Assembly (NCBI GenBank): GCA_029226975.1
Contig: JAQXZB010000037.1
Span: 33,011-97,010, forward strand
Reading direction: 5' to 3'
DNA length: 64,000 bases
From: Clostridiales bacterium
GTDB taxonomy: Bacteria > Bacillota > Clostridia > UBA1381
Part shown: positions 1 to 9,346 of the stretch, in pieces
Numbering within the stretch: the first letter of the stretch is position 1
How the letters are laid out: every line of letters begins with the position of its first letter
Notes under the pieces: model-generated
What the model was told of the DNA's origin: nothing
The model's input: only the letters and a program-made list of their open reading frames with translations
Database searches by the model: none
Program-made: the position numbers and the translations under genes

Positions 1-19
1 AGGCTTTAGGAGGGGTAAA

Positions 20-475
20 ATGGGCTATTTATCGGAGCTTAGAAAAAAGGTCGGACATGACCGTATTATAATGGTGGGAGCGACTGCCTTTGTCGAAAAT
101 GAAAAGGGCGAGCTTTTAATGCAGCTTCGTTCCGATACCAATGACTGGAGCTTGCCGGGCGGCAGCACAGAGCTTGGGGAAACGGTGGAGGACGCGGCAA
201 AGCGCGAGCTTTTGGAGGAAACGGGGCTGTGTGCCGAGGGTGCAGAGCTTATGGGAATATTTTCCGGGCGTGAATATTTTTACACCTATCCCAACGGCGA
301 CAAGGTGGACACGCTTACAATCCTCTTTAGGATGACCGGCATAAGCGGCAAGCTGCATATCGCAGACGATGAGAGCAAAATTTTAAAATATTTCCCGAAA
401 GACAGTCTGCCGGAGCCTTTGGAGGCGCGTACACAGATAATGTTTGGCAGGCTCAAAGAAATGGGACTTTTGTAA
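20..475 (+). CDS. NUDIX hydrolase
   Basis: Nudix box GGSTELGETVEDAAKRELLEETGL in the translation. Confidence 0.93.
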   Translation: MGYLSELRKKVGHDRIIMVGATAFVENEKGELLMQLRSDTNDWSLPGGSTELGETVEDAAKRELLEETGLCAEGAELMGIFSGREYFYTYPNGDKVDTLTILFRMTGISGKLHIADDESKILKYFPKDSLPEPLEARTQIMFGRLKEMGLL

Positions 476-498
476 AAAAAGCTTTTGACAAAAAATTG

Positions 499-531
499 CT
501 TCTTCTTGGGTGGGAGCAATTTTTTTTTCAT
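499..531 (+). terminator. Rho-independent terminator after the NUDIX gene
   Basis: AATTGCT...AGCAATT stem followed by a T run. Confidence 0.7.
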
Positions 532-591
532 AAACATGTTTAAAATTCGATAAAATGCAGACCATATAATTAAAAGGGAGGGGGATTTTTT

Positions 592-1599
592 ATGAATAAA
601 AAGCTTGGAAAGCAGACGGTTGCCTTTTCACAGCCGCCTGTTATTATAAATGCGGCTGCCGTCGGCGGGCAAAAGGAGGGCGAGGGACCTCTCGGTAAGG
701 ATTTTGACGTCATAGTTCCCGATGACAAGCTGGGTCAGCAGACCTGGGAAAAGGCGGAAAGCTCATTGCAGCGGCAGACGGCGGTGCTGGCAATGGAACG
801 CGCCGGTCTTACGCCTAATGACGTGGATTATATTTTTGCCGGGGATCTTTTAAATCAATGCGTCGGAGCAAGCTACGGATTAAGAGAACTGCAAATTCCC
901 TTTTTCGGGCTTTACGGCGCCTGCTCCACAATGACCGAGAGCATTTCCTTGGGAGCAATGCTCATAGCCGGGGATTATGCAAAAAATGTAATGTGTGTTA
1001 CGTCCAGTCATTTTTGCAGTGCGGAGAAGCAGTTTCGCTATCCTCTCGAATACGGCGGTCAGCGTGCGCCGTCGGCACAGTGGACGGTGACCGCCTCTGG
1101 CTGTGCGGTGCTGTCAAAAAGCGGGGAGGGACCGAGGATAACGCAGGTCACAACCGGTAAAATCGTGGACATGGGCATAACCGATATAAGCAATATGGGC
1201 GCGGCAATGGCACCGGCGGCAATTGATACGCTGTGTGCGCATTTTGAGGATACGGGCAGCTCGCCTGAGGATTATGACCTTATTCTTACCGGGGATTTGG
1301 GTGTTGTCGGCTCGGATATACTGATAAAGCTTATGCGGGAAAACGGATATGATTTGAGCAGTCGGCACAATGACTGCGGAAAAATGATATACGATATTGA
1401 AAAGCAGGACGTACACGCCGGCGGAAGCGGCTGCGGCTGCTGCGGAAGCGTACTGTGCGGGCATATATACAAGGAGCTTAAAAGCGGAAGAATAAATAAA
1501 ATGCTTGTTATGGCAACCGGGGCATTGATGAATCCGATGGTGGTTGAGCAGGGCGAGTCAATTCCGGGTATAGCACATGCAGTAGTAATAGAAAGTTAG
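592..1599 (+). CDS. spoVAD: Stage V sporulation protein AD
   Basis: Thiolase-like SpoVAD sequence (QPPVIINAAAVGGQKEGEGPLG, YGACSTMTESISLGAML, GGSGCGCCGSV); ggagg RBS. Confidence 0.95.
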   Translation: MNKKLGKQTVAFSQPPVIINAAAVGGQKEGEGPLGKDFDVIVPDDKLGQQTWEKAESSLQRQTAVLAMERAGLTPNDVDYIFAGDLLNQCVGASYGLRELQIPFFGLYGACSTMTESISLGAMLIAGDYAKNVMCVTSSHFCSAEKQFRYPLEYGGQRAPSAQWTVTASGCAVLSKSGEGPRITQVTTGKIVDMGITDISNMGAAMAPAAIDTLCAHFEDTGSSPEDYDLILTGDLGVVGSDILIKLMRENGYDLSSRHNDCGKMIYDIEKQDVHAGGSGCGCCGSVLCGHIYKELKSGRINKMLVMATGALMNPMVVEQGESIPGIAHAVVIES

Positions 1600-1602
1600 G
1601 AG

Positions 1603-1758
1603 ATAACGTGAAAAATAAGCTGCGCATCTCACCGCTTTTTGCTCGGGGCGGTATACTCATACAGCACCGCTCGCTGCAAAGCGGCAATCTGCATTCACCG
1701 CCAAGAAGGGCGGACGCACGTAGTGCGGCTTTTGCGAAGCAAAAGTGATGACAGGCTT
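1603..1758 (+). repeat. Copy A of a dispersed structured repeat, between spoVAD and spoVAE
   Basis: Terminal inverted repeat ATAACGTGAAAAATAAGC / GCTTCTTTTCCACGTTAT; internal hairpins CCGCC-AAGAAG-GGCGG, CGCAC-GTA-GTGCG, CTTTTGC-GAA-GCAAAAG; near-identical core at 32183-32360 and inverted at 41481-41790 and 59204-59376. Similarity to copy B continues to about 1790. Confidence 0.9.
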
Positions 1759-1797
1759 CTTTTCCACGTTATGATTTATGCCGCGAATGGCGGCGGA

Positions 1798-2166
1798 ATG
1801 GAGAGTATTATGGATTATGTAAAGGCTTTTGTTGTGGGCGGTCTGATATGTGTTGTGGGACAGATTTTAATAGATAAAACAAAGCTTACACCGGCAAGAA
1901 TTTTGGTTACGTTTGTGGTTTTGGGAGTGGCTTTGGAGCTTATCGGAGTTTACGGACGCTTGGTGGATTTTGCCGGAGCGGGCGCTACGGTTCCGCTTAC
2001 CGGCTTTGGTTATAATTTATGCAAGGGTGTAAGAGATGCGGTTGCCCAAAACGGGGCAATGGGGATTATGACCGGCGGACTTAAGGCGGCGGCGGGCGGC
2101 ATAAGCGCCGCACTGGTTTTCGGCTTCCTTGTGGCGGTTATATTTAAGTCAAAGGCGAAAAAGTAA
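1798..2166 (+). CDS. spoVAE: Stage V sporulation protein AE (SpoVAEb type); start at 1798 or 1810, not the ORF-track start at 1639, which lies in the repeat
   Basis: MDYVKAFVVGGLICVVGQILIDKTKLTPARILVTFVVLGVALELIGVY; small hydrophobic protein directly after spoVAD. Confidence 0.9.
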   Translation: MESIMDYVKAFVVGGLICVVGQILIDKTKLTPARILVTFVVLGVALELIGVYGRLVDFAGAGATVPLTGFGYNLCKGVRDAVAQNGAMGIMTGGLKAAAGGISAALVFGFLVAVIFKSKAKK

Positions 2167-2354
2167 AAAAACTTTTGATAAAGCTGCGCCTTTGGCGCAA
2201 GGTAAGTTTTTTTGCTAATAGGAAATTGAGAAATTTCCTCTTAGATAAAAAAGCTTTTGACAAAGCTTGCGGCTGCGGTTTTTGAATGGGAATTTAAAAA
2301 CCGCAGCAAAAAAATCTTGACTTAATACATAAAATATGGTATAATAGATGTAAT

Positions 2355-2428
2355 GCAGGTGTAGTTTAGCGGTAAAATACAAGCTTCCCAAGCTTGGGTT
2401 GTGGGTTCGACTCCCATCATCTGCTCCA
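2355..2428 (+). tRNA. tRNA-Gly (anticodon CCC), CCA encoded
   Basis: GCAGGTG acceptor pairs with CATCTGC; anticodon arm CAAGC-TTCCCAA-GCTTG; T arm with GGTTCGACTCC; 3' CCA. Confidence 0.92.
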
Positions 2429-2510
2429 CATCACAGCGAGCCTTTCGGTTCGCTGTTTTTTTGGGGTAAAAAAAGAGCGCGGCATAAGCGACTGCCGTAC
2501 TCTTAATGTG

Positions 2511-3179
2511 TTATTCTTCGATATTCTCCTCAATCGGAGCGGCTTCCTCCTCGGGAGCCTCCTCCTCGGTTACAAGCTCCATGCGGTTTATGGAAACCTC
2601 ATAGGCGGTTTTGGTTATGGTTTCATCCTCGGAAATCCGCTTTTGGTAATTTCTGGACTGTATGCGTCCCCATACCTTTACATTATCGCCCACGTTAAGG
2701 CTCTTTGCAAAGCGGGCGTTTCTGCCCCAGGCTATAATGGGGATATAGTCGGATTTGTTGTAGCTTCTGTTTACCGCAAGCAGAATATCCGTAATCTCCC
2801 TGCCGAACGGCGTGGTGCGGTATACCGGCGGCTTGCATATGTAGCCGTTTAAGTACAGAATATTCGGGTTTTTGCTCTCGTCCTCATCGTAATGCATAAT
2901 ATCCTTTGCGAATACGGTAAGAATAAGGCGATTGTCGCCGTTTTCATAGCTGTTGTAGGAACGGAACTGACCGGTTATTTCAACCTTGTCGCCGATATTG
3001 TAGGTGCCGTCCATGATAAGCCTTTCGGAAATCATTATGCGCACATTGTCATATGTGCCGCTCAGGCGCGGAATTTTCACCGTAAAGGTGTAGAACTTCT
3101 CCGCATAAATTTCGTGATTTAATTTGAATTCGTCCTCAATAGTGCCAATCACGGTGGCTTGGTTGTTGGTGTTATCCAT
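2511..3179 (-). CDS. Single-stranded DNA-binding-like protein with two OB-fold segments
   Basis: Two SSB-like segments (VIGTIEDEF...FYTFTVKIPR; LNGYICKPPVYRTTPFGREITDILLAVNR...DYIPIIAWGRNARFAKSLNVGDNVKVWGRIQSRNYQKR). Confidence 0.85.
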   Translation of the reverse strand: MDNTNNQATVIGTIEDEFKLNHEIYAEKFYTFTVKIPRLSGTYDNVRIMISERLIMDGTYNIGDKVEITGQFRSYNSYENGDNRLILTVFAKDIMHYDEDESKNPNILYLNGYICKPPVYRTTPFGREITDILLAVNRSYNKSDYIPIIAWGRNARFAKSLNVGDNVKVWGRIQSRNYQKRISEDETITKTAYEVSINRMELVTEEEAPEEEAAPIEENIEE

Positions 3180-3473
3180 AATTCGATCCTCCTTAGTTTT
3201 TGATCATCAGTTATACATATTCCGAAAAACGGTAAAATATTCCTCGTTTATAAAAATATCATATAAATATCTTTAACAGCATTATACTATTAAATTGTAA
3301 ACAAAATATAAACTTGGGGTTAATAATGTTTTAATTATTTTTGGGATTGGACAATTTGCCTTAAAAACAGTCTAAAAAGCCTAAAAATCGTATACAGACA
3401 ATAAATAATTACGGTTTTGGGGTTGACAAAGAGAGTAAAAAATGAGATAATTAAAAGATGAATATTGGTTTTG

Positions 3474-3686
3474 CGGCAGAAAGGGGCAGAATGTATGATT
3501 ATTAGGATAACAGCCGTCATTATCGGCCTGCTGGTGCTTTTAATGTCCTTTCGCAGTGAATGGATATTAAGAAATATCATAAAGATAGATGAGCCGTCCG
3601 ATAAGCAGATTCTTACGCTTAAGTCGGCCGCACTGGCAGCCGCCGTTATATTATTTATTGTTGTTACAGTTATATTAAAGATTTAA
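3474..3686 (+). CDS. Small two-TM hypothetical protein
   Basis: Short ORF with two hydrophobic segments between a promoter-like TTGACA/GATAAT and valS. Confidence 0.5.
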   Translation, partial: RQKGAECMIIRITAVIIGLLVLLMSFRSEWILRNIIKIDEPSDKQILTLKSAALAAAVILFIVVTVILKI

Positions 3687-3703
3687 AACCGGAGGATATT
3701 ATA

Positions 3704-6361
3704 ATGGAAGACGCAAAAAACATAGCAAAAACCTACGACCCTGCCTCGTTTGAGGAAAAGTGGTACAACGAATGGGTTGAAAAGGGGTATTTCCACGCCG
3801 AGCCTAATCCCGACAAAAAGCCCTTTACCATCGTTATCCCACCCCCCAACGTAACAGGGCAGCTTCATATGGGACACGCTTTGGACGAAACCCTACAGGA
3901 CATTTTGATAAGATATAAAAGAATGCAGGGCTATGAGGCACTGTGGGTTCCCGGCACCGACCATGCCGGAATTGCAACTCAGATAAAGGTTGAGGAGGAT
4001 TTAAGAGTTAACGAGGGGCTTACACGCTACGACTTGGGCAGAGAAAAATTCCTCGAAAGAGTATGGGACTGGAAGAATAAGTTCGGAAGCCGGATTATAA
4101 ATCAGCTAAAGAAAATAGGCTCGTCCTGCGATTGGGACAGAGAACGCTTTACCATGGACGAGGGCTGTTCCGAGGCGGTTAAGGAGGTTTTTGTAAACCT
4201 CTATAACAAGGGACTTATCTACAAGGGCAACAGGATAATCAACTGGTGTCCCCACTGCTTGACGGCGCTTTCGGACGCAGAGGTTGAGCATGAGGAGCAG
4301 GCGGGACATTTCTGGCATATTAAATATCCCGTTAAGGACAGCGATGAATTTGTAATCATAGCCACCACAAGACCCGAAACCCTTTTCGGCGATACCGCCG
4401 TTGCGGTAAATCCCGAGGACGAAAGATATACGGCTCTGGTTGGCAAAACCCTTATACTGCCGCTTACCGGCAGGGAAATTCCGGTTATTGCGGACGAGTA
4501 TGTTGACAAGGAATTCGGAACGGGCTGCGTAAAGATTACCCCGGCTCACGACCCCAACGACTTTGAGGTTGGAAAAAGACATGACCTTGAGGTTATAAAG
4601 GTAATGAACGATGACGCCACAATGAATTCTTATGCCGGAAAATACGAGGGCATGGACAGATACGAATGCCGAAAAGCCATGGTTGAGGATTTAAAGGAAA
4701 TGGGGCTTTTGGTAAAAATCGAGGAGCACAGCCATAATGTAGGTACCTGCTACAGATGTAAAACCACCGTTGAGCCGGTAGCGTCAAAGCAGTGGTTCGT
4801 TAAGATGAAGCCGCTTGCAGAGCCGGCAATCGAGGCGGTAAGGTCGGGAAGCTCCAAATTTGGTCCCGAAAGATTTTCAAAGATATACATGAACTGGATG
4901 GAGAATGTTCAGGACTGGTGTATTTCAAGACAGCTTTGGTGGGGACACAGAATCCCGGCGTATTACTGCGAGAAATGCGGTACTCATGAGGAACCGAAGA
5001 TTTTCGTTTCAAAGGAGGAAATGACCGTCTGCCCGGACTGCGGAGCACCCTTAAAGCGCGATGAGGACGTGCTTGACACATGGTTCTCCTCGGCACTGTG
5101 GCCGTTCTCGACCTTGGGCTGGCCCGAAAATACAAAGGAACTGGAGTATTTTTACCCCACAAGCGTACTTGTTACGGGCTATGACATAATATTCTTCTGG
5201 GTTGCGAGAATGATTTTCTCGGCAATGGAGCATACCGGCAAGGCACCCTTTGAGCATATCTTTATTCACGGTCTTGTAAGGGACAGCCAAGGAAGAAAAA
5301 TGAGCAAATCCCTCGGCAACGGCATAGACCCCTTGGAGATAATAGACCAATACGGTGCGGACGCGCTGAGATTTACCCTCGCAACGGGAAATGCGCCCGG
5401 AAACGATATGCGTTTCTATACCGAAAGAGTTGAGGCAAGCCGAAACTTTGCAAACAAGATATGGAACGCGTCCAGATTTACGCTGATGAATTTGGATATA
5501 ACCGAAAACAAGCTTCCCGATAAGGACAAGCTTCAGACCGAGGACAAGTGGATACTTTCCAAATACAACAGGGTTGTAAAAGAGGTTATAGATAATCTTG
5601 ACAAGTTTGAGCTGGGCGTTGCTCTTTCAAAGCTATATGACTTTATATGGGACAGCTTCTGCGACTGGTATATCGAGCTTGTAAAGCCGAGATTGTTTGA
5701 CAAGGAAAACAAAACCGCCGAAACGGCGCAGTATGTGCTTACTTATGTTCTGTCCAACACAATGAAGCTTCTGCACCCATTTATGCCCTTTATTACCGAG
5801 GAAATATGGCAGCATCTTCCCCACGAGGGCGAGAGCATCGTAATAAGCTCTTATCCCGAATTTGACGAGGGACTTGTGTTTGAGGACGAGGAAAAGGACA
5901 TGGAAATGATTATGGAGGCGATTTCTGCCGTAAGAAACAGAAGAGCGGAAATGAATGTACCGCCTTCAAGGAAAGCGCAGCTTATAATCGTTACGGACAA
6001 AACAGATACCTTTATGAGGGGCGCAATGTTCTTTGAAAGACTCGCTTCGGCAAGCGGCGTGACCGTAAAAACCGACAAGTCGGGCATAAGCGACAATGCG
6101 GTAAATATCGTTGTGGGCGGAGCGGAGATATTCCTGCCCCTTGAGGAGCTTGTTGACCGGGATAAGGAGCTTGAACGCTTAAAGGGCGAGAAAAAGAAGC
6201 TTGAGGGCGAAATAAAGCGCGTTGAGGGCAAGCTTTCAAACAAGGGCTTTGTTGAAAAGGCTCCCGAAAAGGTTGTAGCCGAGGAACGTGAAAAGGGAGA
6301 AAAGTACAAAGCAATGCTCGACAAGGTTATAGAGAGCATAAACGCAATGGAAAATATGTAA
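3704..6361 (+). CDS. valS: Valyl-tRNA synthetase
   Basis: [33 protein letters not shown] motifs; C-terminal coiled coil. Confidence 0.98.
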   Translation: MEDAKNIAKTYDPASFEEKWYNEWVEKGYFHAEPNPDKKPFTIVIPPPNVTGQLHMGHALDETLQDILIRYKRMQGYEALWVPGTDHAGIATQIKVEEDLRVNEGLTRYDLGREKFLERVWDWKNKFGSRIINQLKKIGSSCDWDRERFTMDEGCSEAVKEVFVNLYNKGLIYKGNRIINWCPHCLTALSDAEVEHEEQAGHFWHIKYPVKDSDEFVIIATTRPETLFGDTAVAVNPEDERYTALVGKTLILPLTGREIPVIADEYVDKEFGTGCVKITPAHDPNDFEVGKRHDLEVIKVMNDDATMNSYAGKYEGMDRYECRKAMVEDLKEMGLLVKIEEHSHNVGTCYRCKTTVEPVASKQWFVKMKPLAEPAIEAVRSGSSKFGPERFSKIYMNWMENVQDWCISRQLWWGHRIPAYYCEKCGTHEEPKIFVSKEEMTVCPDCGAPLKRDEDVLDTWFSSALWPFSTLGWPENTKELEYFYPTSVLVTGYDIIFFWVARMIFSAMEHTGKAPFEHIFIHGLVRDSQGRKMSKSLGNGIDPLEIIDQYGADALRFTLATGNAPGNDMRFYTERVEASRNFANKIWNASRFTLMNLDITENKLPDKDKLQTEDKWILSKYNRVVKEVIDNLDKFELGVALSKLYDFIWDSFCDWYIELVKPRLFDKENKTAETAQYVLTYVLSNTMKLLHPFMPFITEEIWQHLPHEGESIVISSYPEFDEGLVFEDEEKDMEMIMEAISAVRNRRAEMNVPPSRKAQLIIVTDKTDTFMRGAMFFERLASASGVTVKTDKSGISDNAVNIVVGGAEIFLPLEELVDRDKELERLKGEKKKLEGEIKRVEGKLSNKGFVEKAPEKVVAEEREKGEKYKAMLDKVIESINAMENM

Positions 6362-6421
6362 AAAGCTTCAATTATCTGAGAGCGGCTCGGCAGAGCCGCT
6401 CATTGCGTTAGGAGGATTAAG

Positions 6422-7654
6422 ATGAATTATGATGAGGCAATAGAATATATACATTCCATACCCAAATTTATAAGACCACTGGGGAATGTAAAGCTTGCCG
6501 CACTGCTTAAAGCCCTGGGCAATCCCCAGGACAAGCTTAAATTCGTGCATATAGCCGGAACAAACGGCAAGGGCTCGGCGGCGGCAATGCTTTCGGCAAT
6601 GCTTACGGCTCAGGGGTACAAAACAGGAATGTATACCTCGCCCTTTATAGAGGTGTTTAACGAGAGAATACAGATAAACGGGGAAAATATTCCCGATGAG
6701 CGGCTTGCGGCACTGACGGAGCGGGTACGGGACGCAATGGGAGAAAATCAAGTATCCGAATTTGCGTTTATAACGGCTGCGGCATTTTTGTATTTTTATG
6801 AGGAGGGCTGTGATTGGGTGGTTGCCGAGGCCGGAATGGGCGGCAGATTGGATGCTACCAATATTATAAAAAAGCCTGCCGTATCGGTTATAATGTCAAT
6901 ATCCCTTGACCATATGCAGTATTTGGGAAATACGGTGGAGGAAATTGCAAGGGAAAAGTGCGGAATTATAAAGGAGGGCTGTCCCGTTGTGTCCTATCCG
7001 AATTTTGAGGTCAGGGATATAATAAAAAGCTCTGCAAAGGCAAAGGCCGCACCGCTGATTTTTGCAGGCGTACCGACGCGCGCAGAGGGCGGCTTTATAT
7101 ACGGCGGCAGGGAATATGCCCTTTCCCTTGCCGGTGCGTATCAGCCTCAAAACGCCGCAGTGGCAATCGAGGCGGCGCGGGTAATCGGCATTTGTGAAAA
7201 TGCGGTTTATGAGGGCTTAAAAAATGTGCGCTGGCCGGCAAGATTTGAGTATATTGCGGATAATATCGTTATTGACGGAGCGCATAATATTGACGGAATA
7301 AAGGAGCTTGTAAAATGTCTTGATCAAACCGGTCGGCGCATAGTAATTTTAGCTGCCATGATGGAGGATAAGGCCTGTGAGGAATGTATGAGTATCCTTT
7401 CGGGGGCGGCGGATAAAATTATTACAACACAGCTTTCCATGCCCCGCTGCATAAGCGATAAAGGGCTTGCAAAATACTGCGGCGGCGAAGCGGCGGGAGA
7501 GCCTAAAGCGGCATTGGAGCGCGCTCTGGAGATAGCGGGAGAGGACGGGCTTGTGTGCGTATGCGGCTCGTTATACCTTGCCGGCGAGATAAAACGGCTC
7601 AAAAAAGTATGTGCAGGCACTGTCAAGGCTTTTAGCTTATCGCCGGGAGAATAA
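6422..7654 (+). CDS. folC: Folylpolyglutamate synthase / dihydrofolate synthase
   Basis: HIAGTNGKGSAAAML, EAGMGGRLDATN; position after valS. Confidence 0.95.
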   Translation: MNYDEAIEYIHSIPKFIRPLGNVKLAALLKALGNPQDKLKFVHIAGTNGKGSAAAMLSAMLTAQGYKTGMYTSPFIEVFNERIQINGENIPDERLAALTERVRDAMGENQVSEFAFITAAAFLYFYEEGCDWVVAEAGMGGRLDATNIIKKPAVSVIMSISLDHMQYLGNTVEEIAREKCGIIKEGCPVVSYPNFEVRDIIKSSAKAKAAPLIFAGVPTRAEGGFIYGGREYALSLAGAYQPQNAAVAIEAARVIGICENAVYEGLKNVRWPARFEYIADNIVIDGAHNIDGIKELVKCLDQTGRRIVILAAMMEDKACEECMSILSGAADKIITTQLSMPRCISDKGLAKYCGGEAAGEPKAALERALEIAGEDGLVCVCGSLYLAGEIKRLKKVCAGTVKAFSLSPGE

Positions 7655-8666
7655 CCTGGAATATGGTATACTCGCCTAACCTTGATTTGCAGAGTATCGT
7701 ACCGGAATGGTAGTTGATTGTTTTTAATACGGTTGAAAGACCGATACCCATATTATTTGAGCTTTGCTTGGAGGAGTAAAGGGGTCTGAATATTTTTTTA
7801 CGGGCGTTTTTTCGTATTACGCAGCCGTTGTCGTAGAAATTGATAACGGCTGAGCCGTCCTCCGTAAAAAGCGACACCTTTATCGAGGGGTTTAAAATCC
7901 CCTCGGTGGCCTCCACAGAGTTGTTTATAATATTTGTAAACGCCTCCTTAAGGTCATCGCGGCTGCCGTTTATAAACACGTCCTCCGAAGGAAAGTCGGA
8001 GGTCAGGCTTAGATTTGGTATTGCTTGAAACTGAAGCAGCAGTTCATTTAAAAGCTCCGTAAGATTAAGCTTTGTTTTTTGGGTTGTAAAATCATAGCTT
8101 AAAATAATGCTGTCGAGCATCTGCCGCGACTGCTCATAGGAGGTTTGAGAAATACTTTTTATATTTTCAATGGCGGCATTTACCATAATGTTGTCTGTTT
8201 TTACATTGCTTTCAAGTATGCTGCTGAAGCGGTCTATGGCAAAGAATGCGTTTTTATATTTATGAAATATTGTTTTTAACATCTCATCATTTTGCAGCTC
8301 CGAGTTCTTTTCACTTCGGCGCGTGGTTATATTAAAGGTCAAAGAAAAGTCACAGTATATAATTATGTAAACCAAAATAACTATGGCAATGGACAGGAAA
8401 AGCTCGGTGTATTTTGAATTTACCGAAAACATCGTACCGATTTTACCCGTCATCAGGCTGTTTGTTACGGGCATGGAGTTTATATCACAGCGCATGGGAT
8501 AGTAATTGCTGTAGGGGTTGGTAAAGAGTATAAAGCCCATGGTAAATTCAATCACAAAAATATAGAGCGAGGTACCCAAAATATATTTTTTCTTTGAAAA
8601 AATCTTCGTTTTGCGGTACTGATACGCCAAGTGTATAAGCGGCAGCAGGAAATATACAATAAGCAC
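7632..8666 (-). CDS. GHKL-type sensor histidine kinase, catalytic part; possibly the 3' portion of a frameshifted longer gene
   Basis: ATPase signature NIINNSVEAT...MGIGLSTVLKTINYHSG with N-terminal TM segments. Confidence 0.8.
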   Translation of the reverse strand: MLIVYFLLPLIHLAYQYRKTKIFSKKKYILGTSLYIFVIEFTMGFILFTNPYSNYYPMRCDINSMPVTNSLMTGKIGTMFSVNSKYTELFLSIAIVILVYIIIYCDFSLTFNITTRRSEKNSELQNDEMLKTIFHKYKNAFFAIDRFSSILESNVKTDNIMVNAAIENIKSISQTSYEQSRQMLDSIILSYDFTTQKTKLNLTELLNELLLQFQAIPNLSLTSDFPSEDVFINGSRDDLKEAFTNIINNSVEATEGILNPSIKVSLFTEDGSAVINFYDNGCVIRKNARKKIFRPLYSSKQSSNNMGIGLSTVLKTINYHSGTILCKSRLGEYTIFQVILPAIS

Positions 8667-8716
8667 CAGGCTGTTTATTATTACCAGCGGCTCTAAAGGG
8701 TCGCTTTTGCCGTAGC

Positions 8717-9142
8717 TTATGCAGTAATTCCAAATTTTATATTTAAAACGCGGGTGGTTTTGATATAATACAGTATGGGAGGAATAAAAAGCAAAAGCTT
8801 TTGCAGCACTGCCTTTTTTCCGGAAATGATAAGAAAAATCGTAACGGAAGCAAGGAGCAGTGCATTTCCCAAATTATACAGCACCACAATATCGGCAATA
8901 TGTATTTTAAGATGCAGCACGATATAATAGCCCGCTTTTTCAAGAAGTCCCGACTGGAGCGAGTAATTGTAGTTGATTATGATATTGTAAATAAGGAGCG
9001 CGATAACTATGGTATATGAGCTTATCTGGTACGCGCCCAAGGACCATACAAGCAGATTTTTGCCCTTAAAAAGCGCGAAAAGCAATATCGCAAGCAAGAT
9101 AATGGAATATATTAAAAGCATATCAGCCGCTCCTTTGTACAA
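8717..9142 (-). CDS. Multi-TM protein, possibly the 5' portion of the neighbouring histidine kinase
   Basis: Hydrophobic ORF just upstream in another frame; see frameshift finding. Confidence 0.5.
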   Translation of the reverse strand: MYKGAADMLLIYSIILLAILLFALFKGKNLLVWSLGAYQISSYTIVIALLIYNIIINYNYSLQSGLLEKAGYYIVLHLKIHIADIVVLYNLGNALLLASVTIFLIISGKKAVLQKLLLFIPPILYYIKTTRVLNIKFGITA

Positions 9143-9346
9143 ATTTTATTGTAATAAGTATATCACAAGATATGGCGTTAGTCGAGAATTTTTAGCAGGG
9201 GACAAGCGGCAAAATTTTTGTTGGGAAAAACCTAAACGCATTGCTTGAAAAAAACATTACTATGCAAAATGGTAAAAATATGCTATTATTTGAATGATAA
9301 ATTAAGCAATTATATCATTTGAGATGATACAGAACGGAGGTTCACC

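Noticed and set aside
2394-2852. 152-aa ORF starting in the tRNA-Gly
   Set aside because: Begins inside the tRNA and runs antisense to the SSB-like gene.
5851-6339. Long antisense ORFs inside valS (also inside panB, gap, GH genes)
   Set aside because: Codon-bias shadow ORFs opposite well-supported conserved genes; no RBS or family signature.
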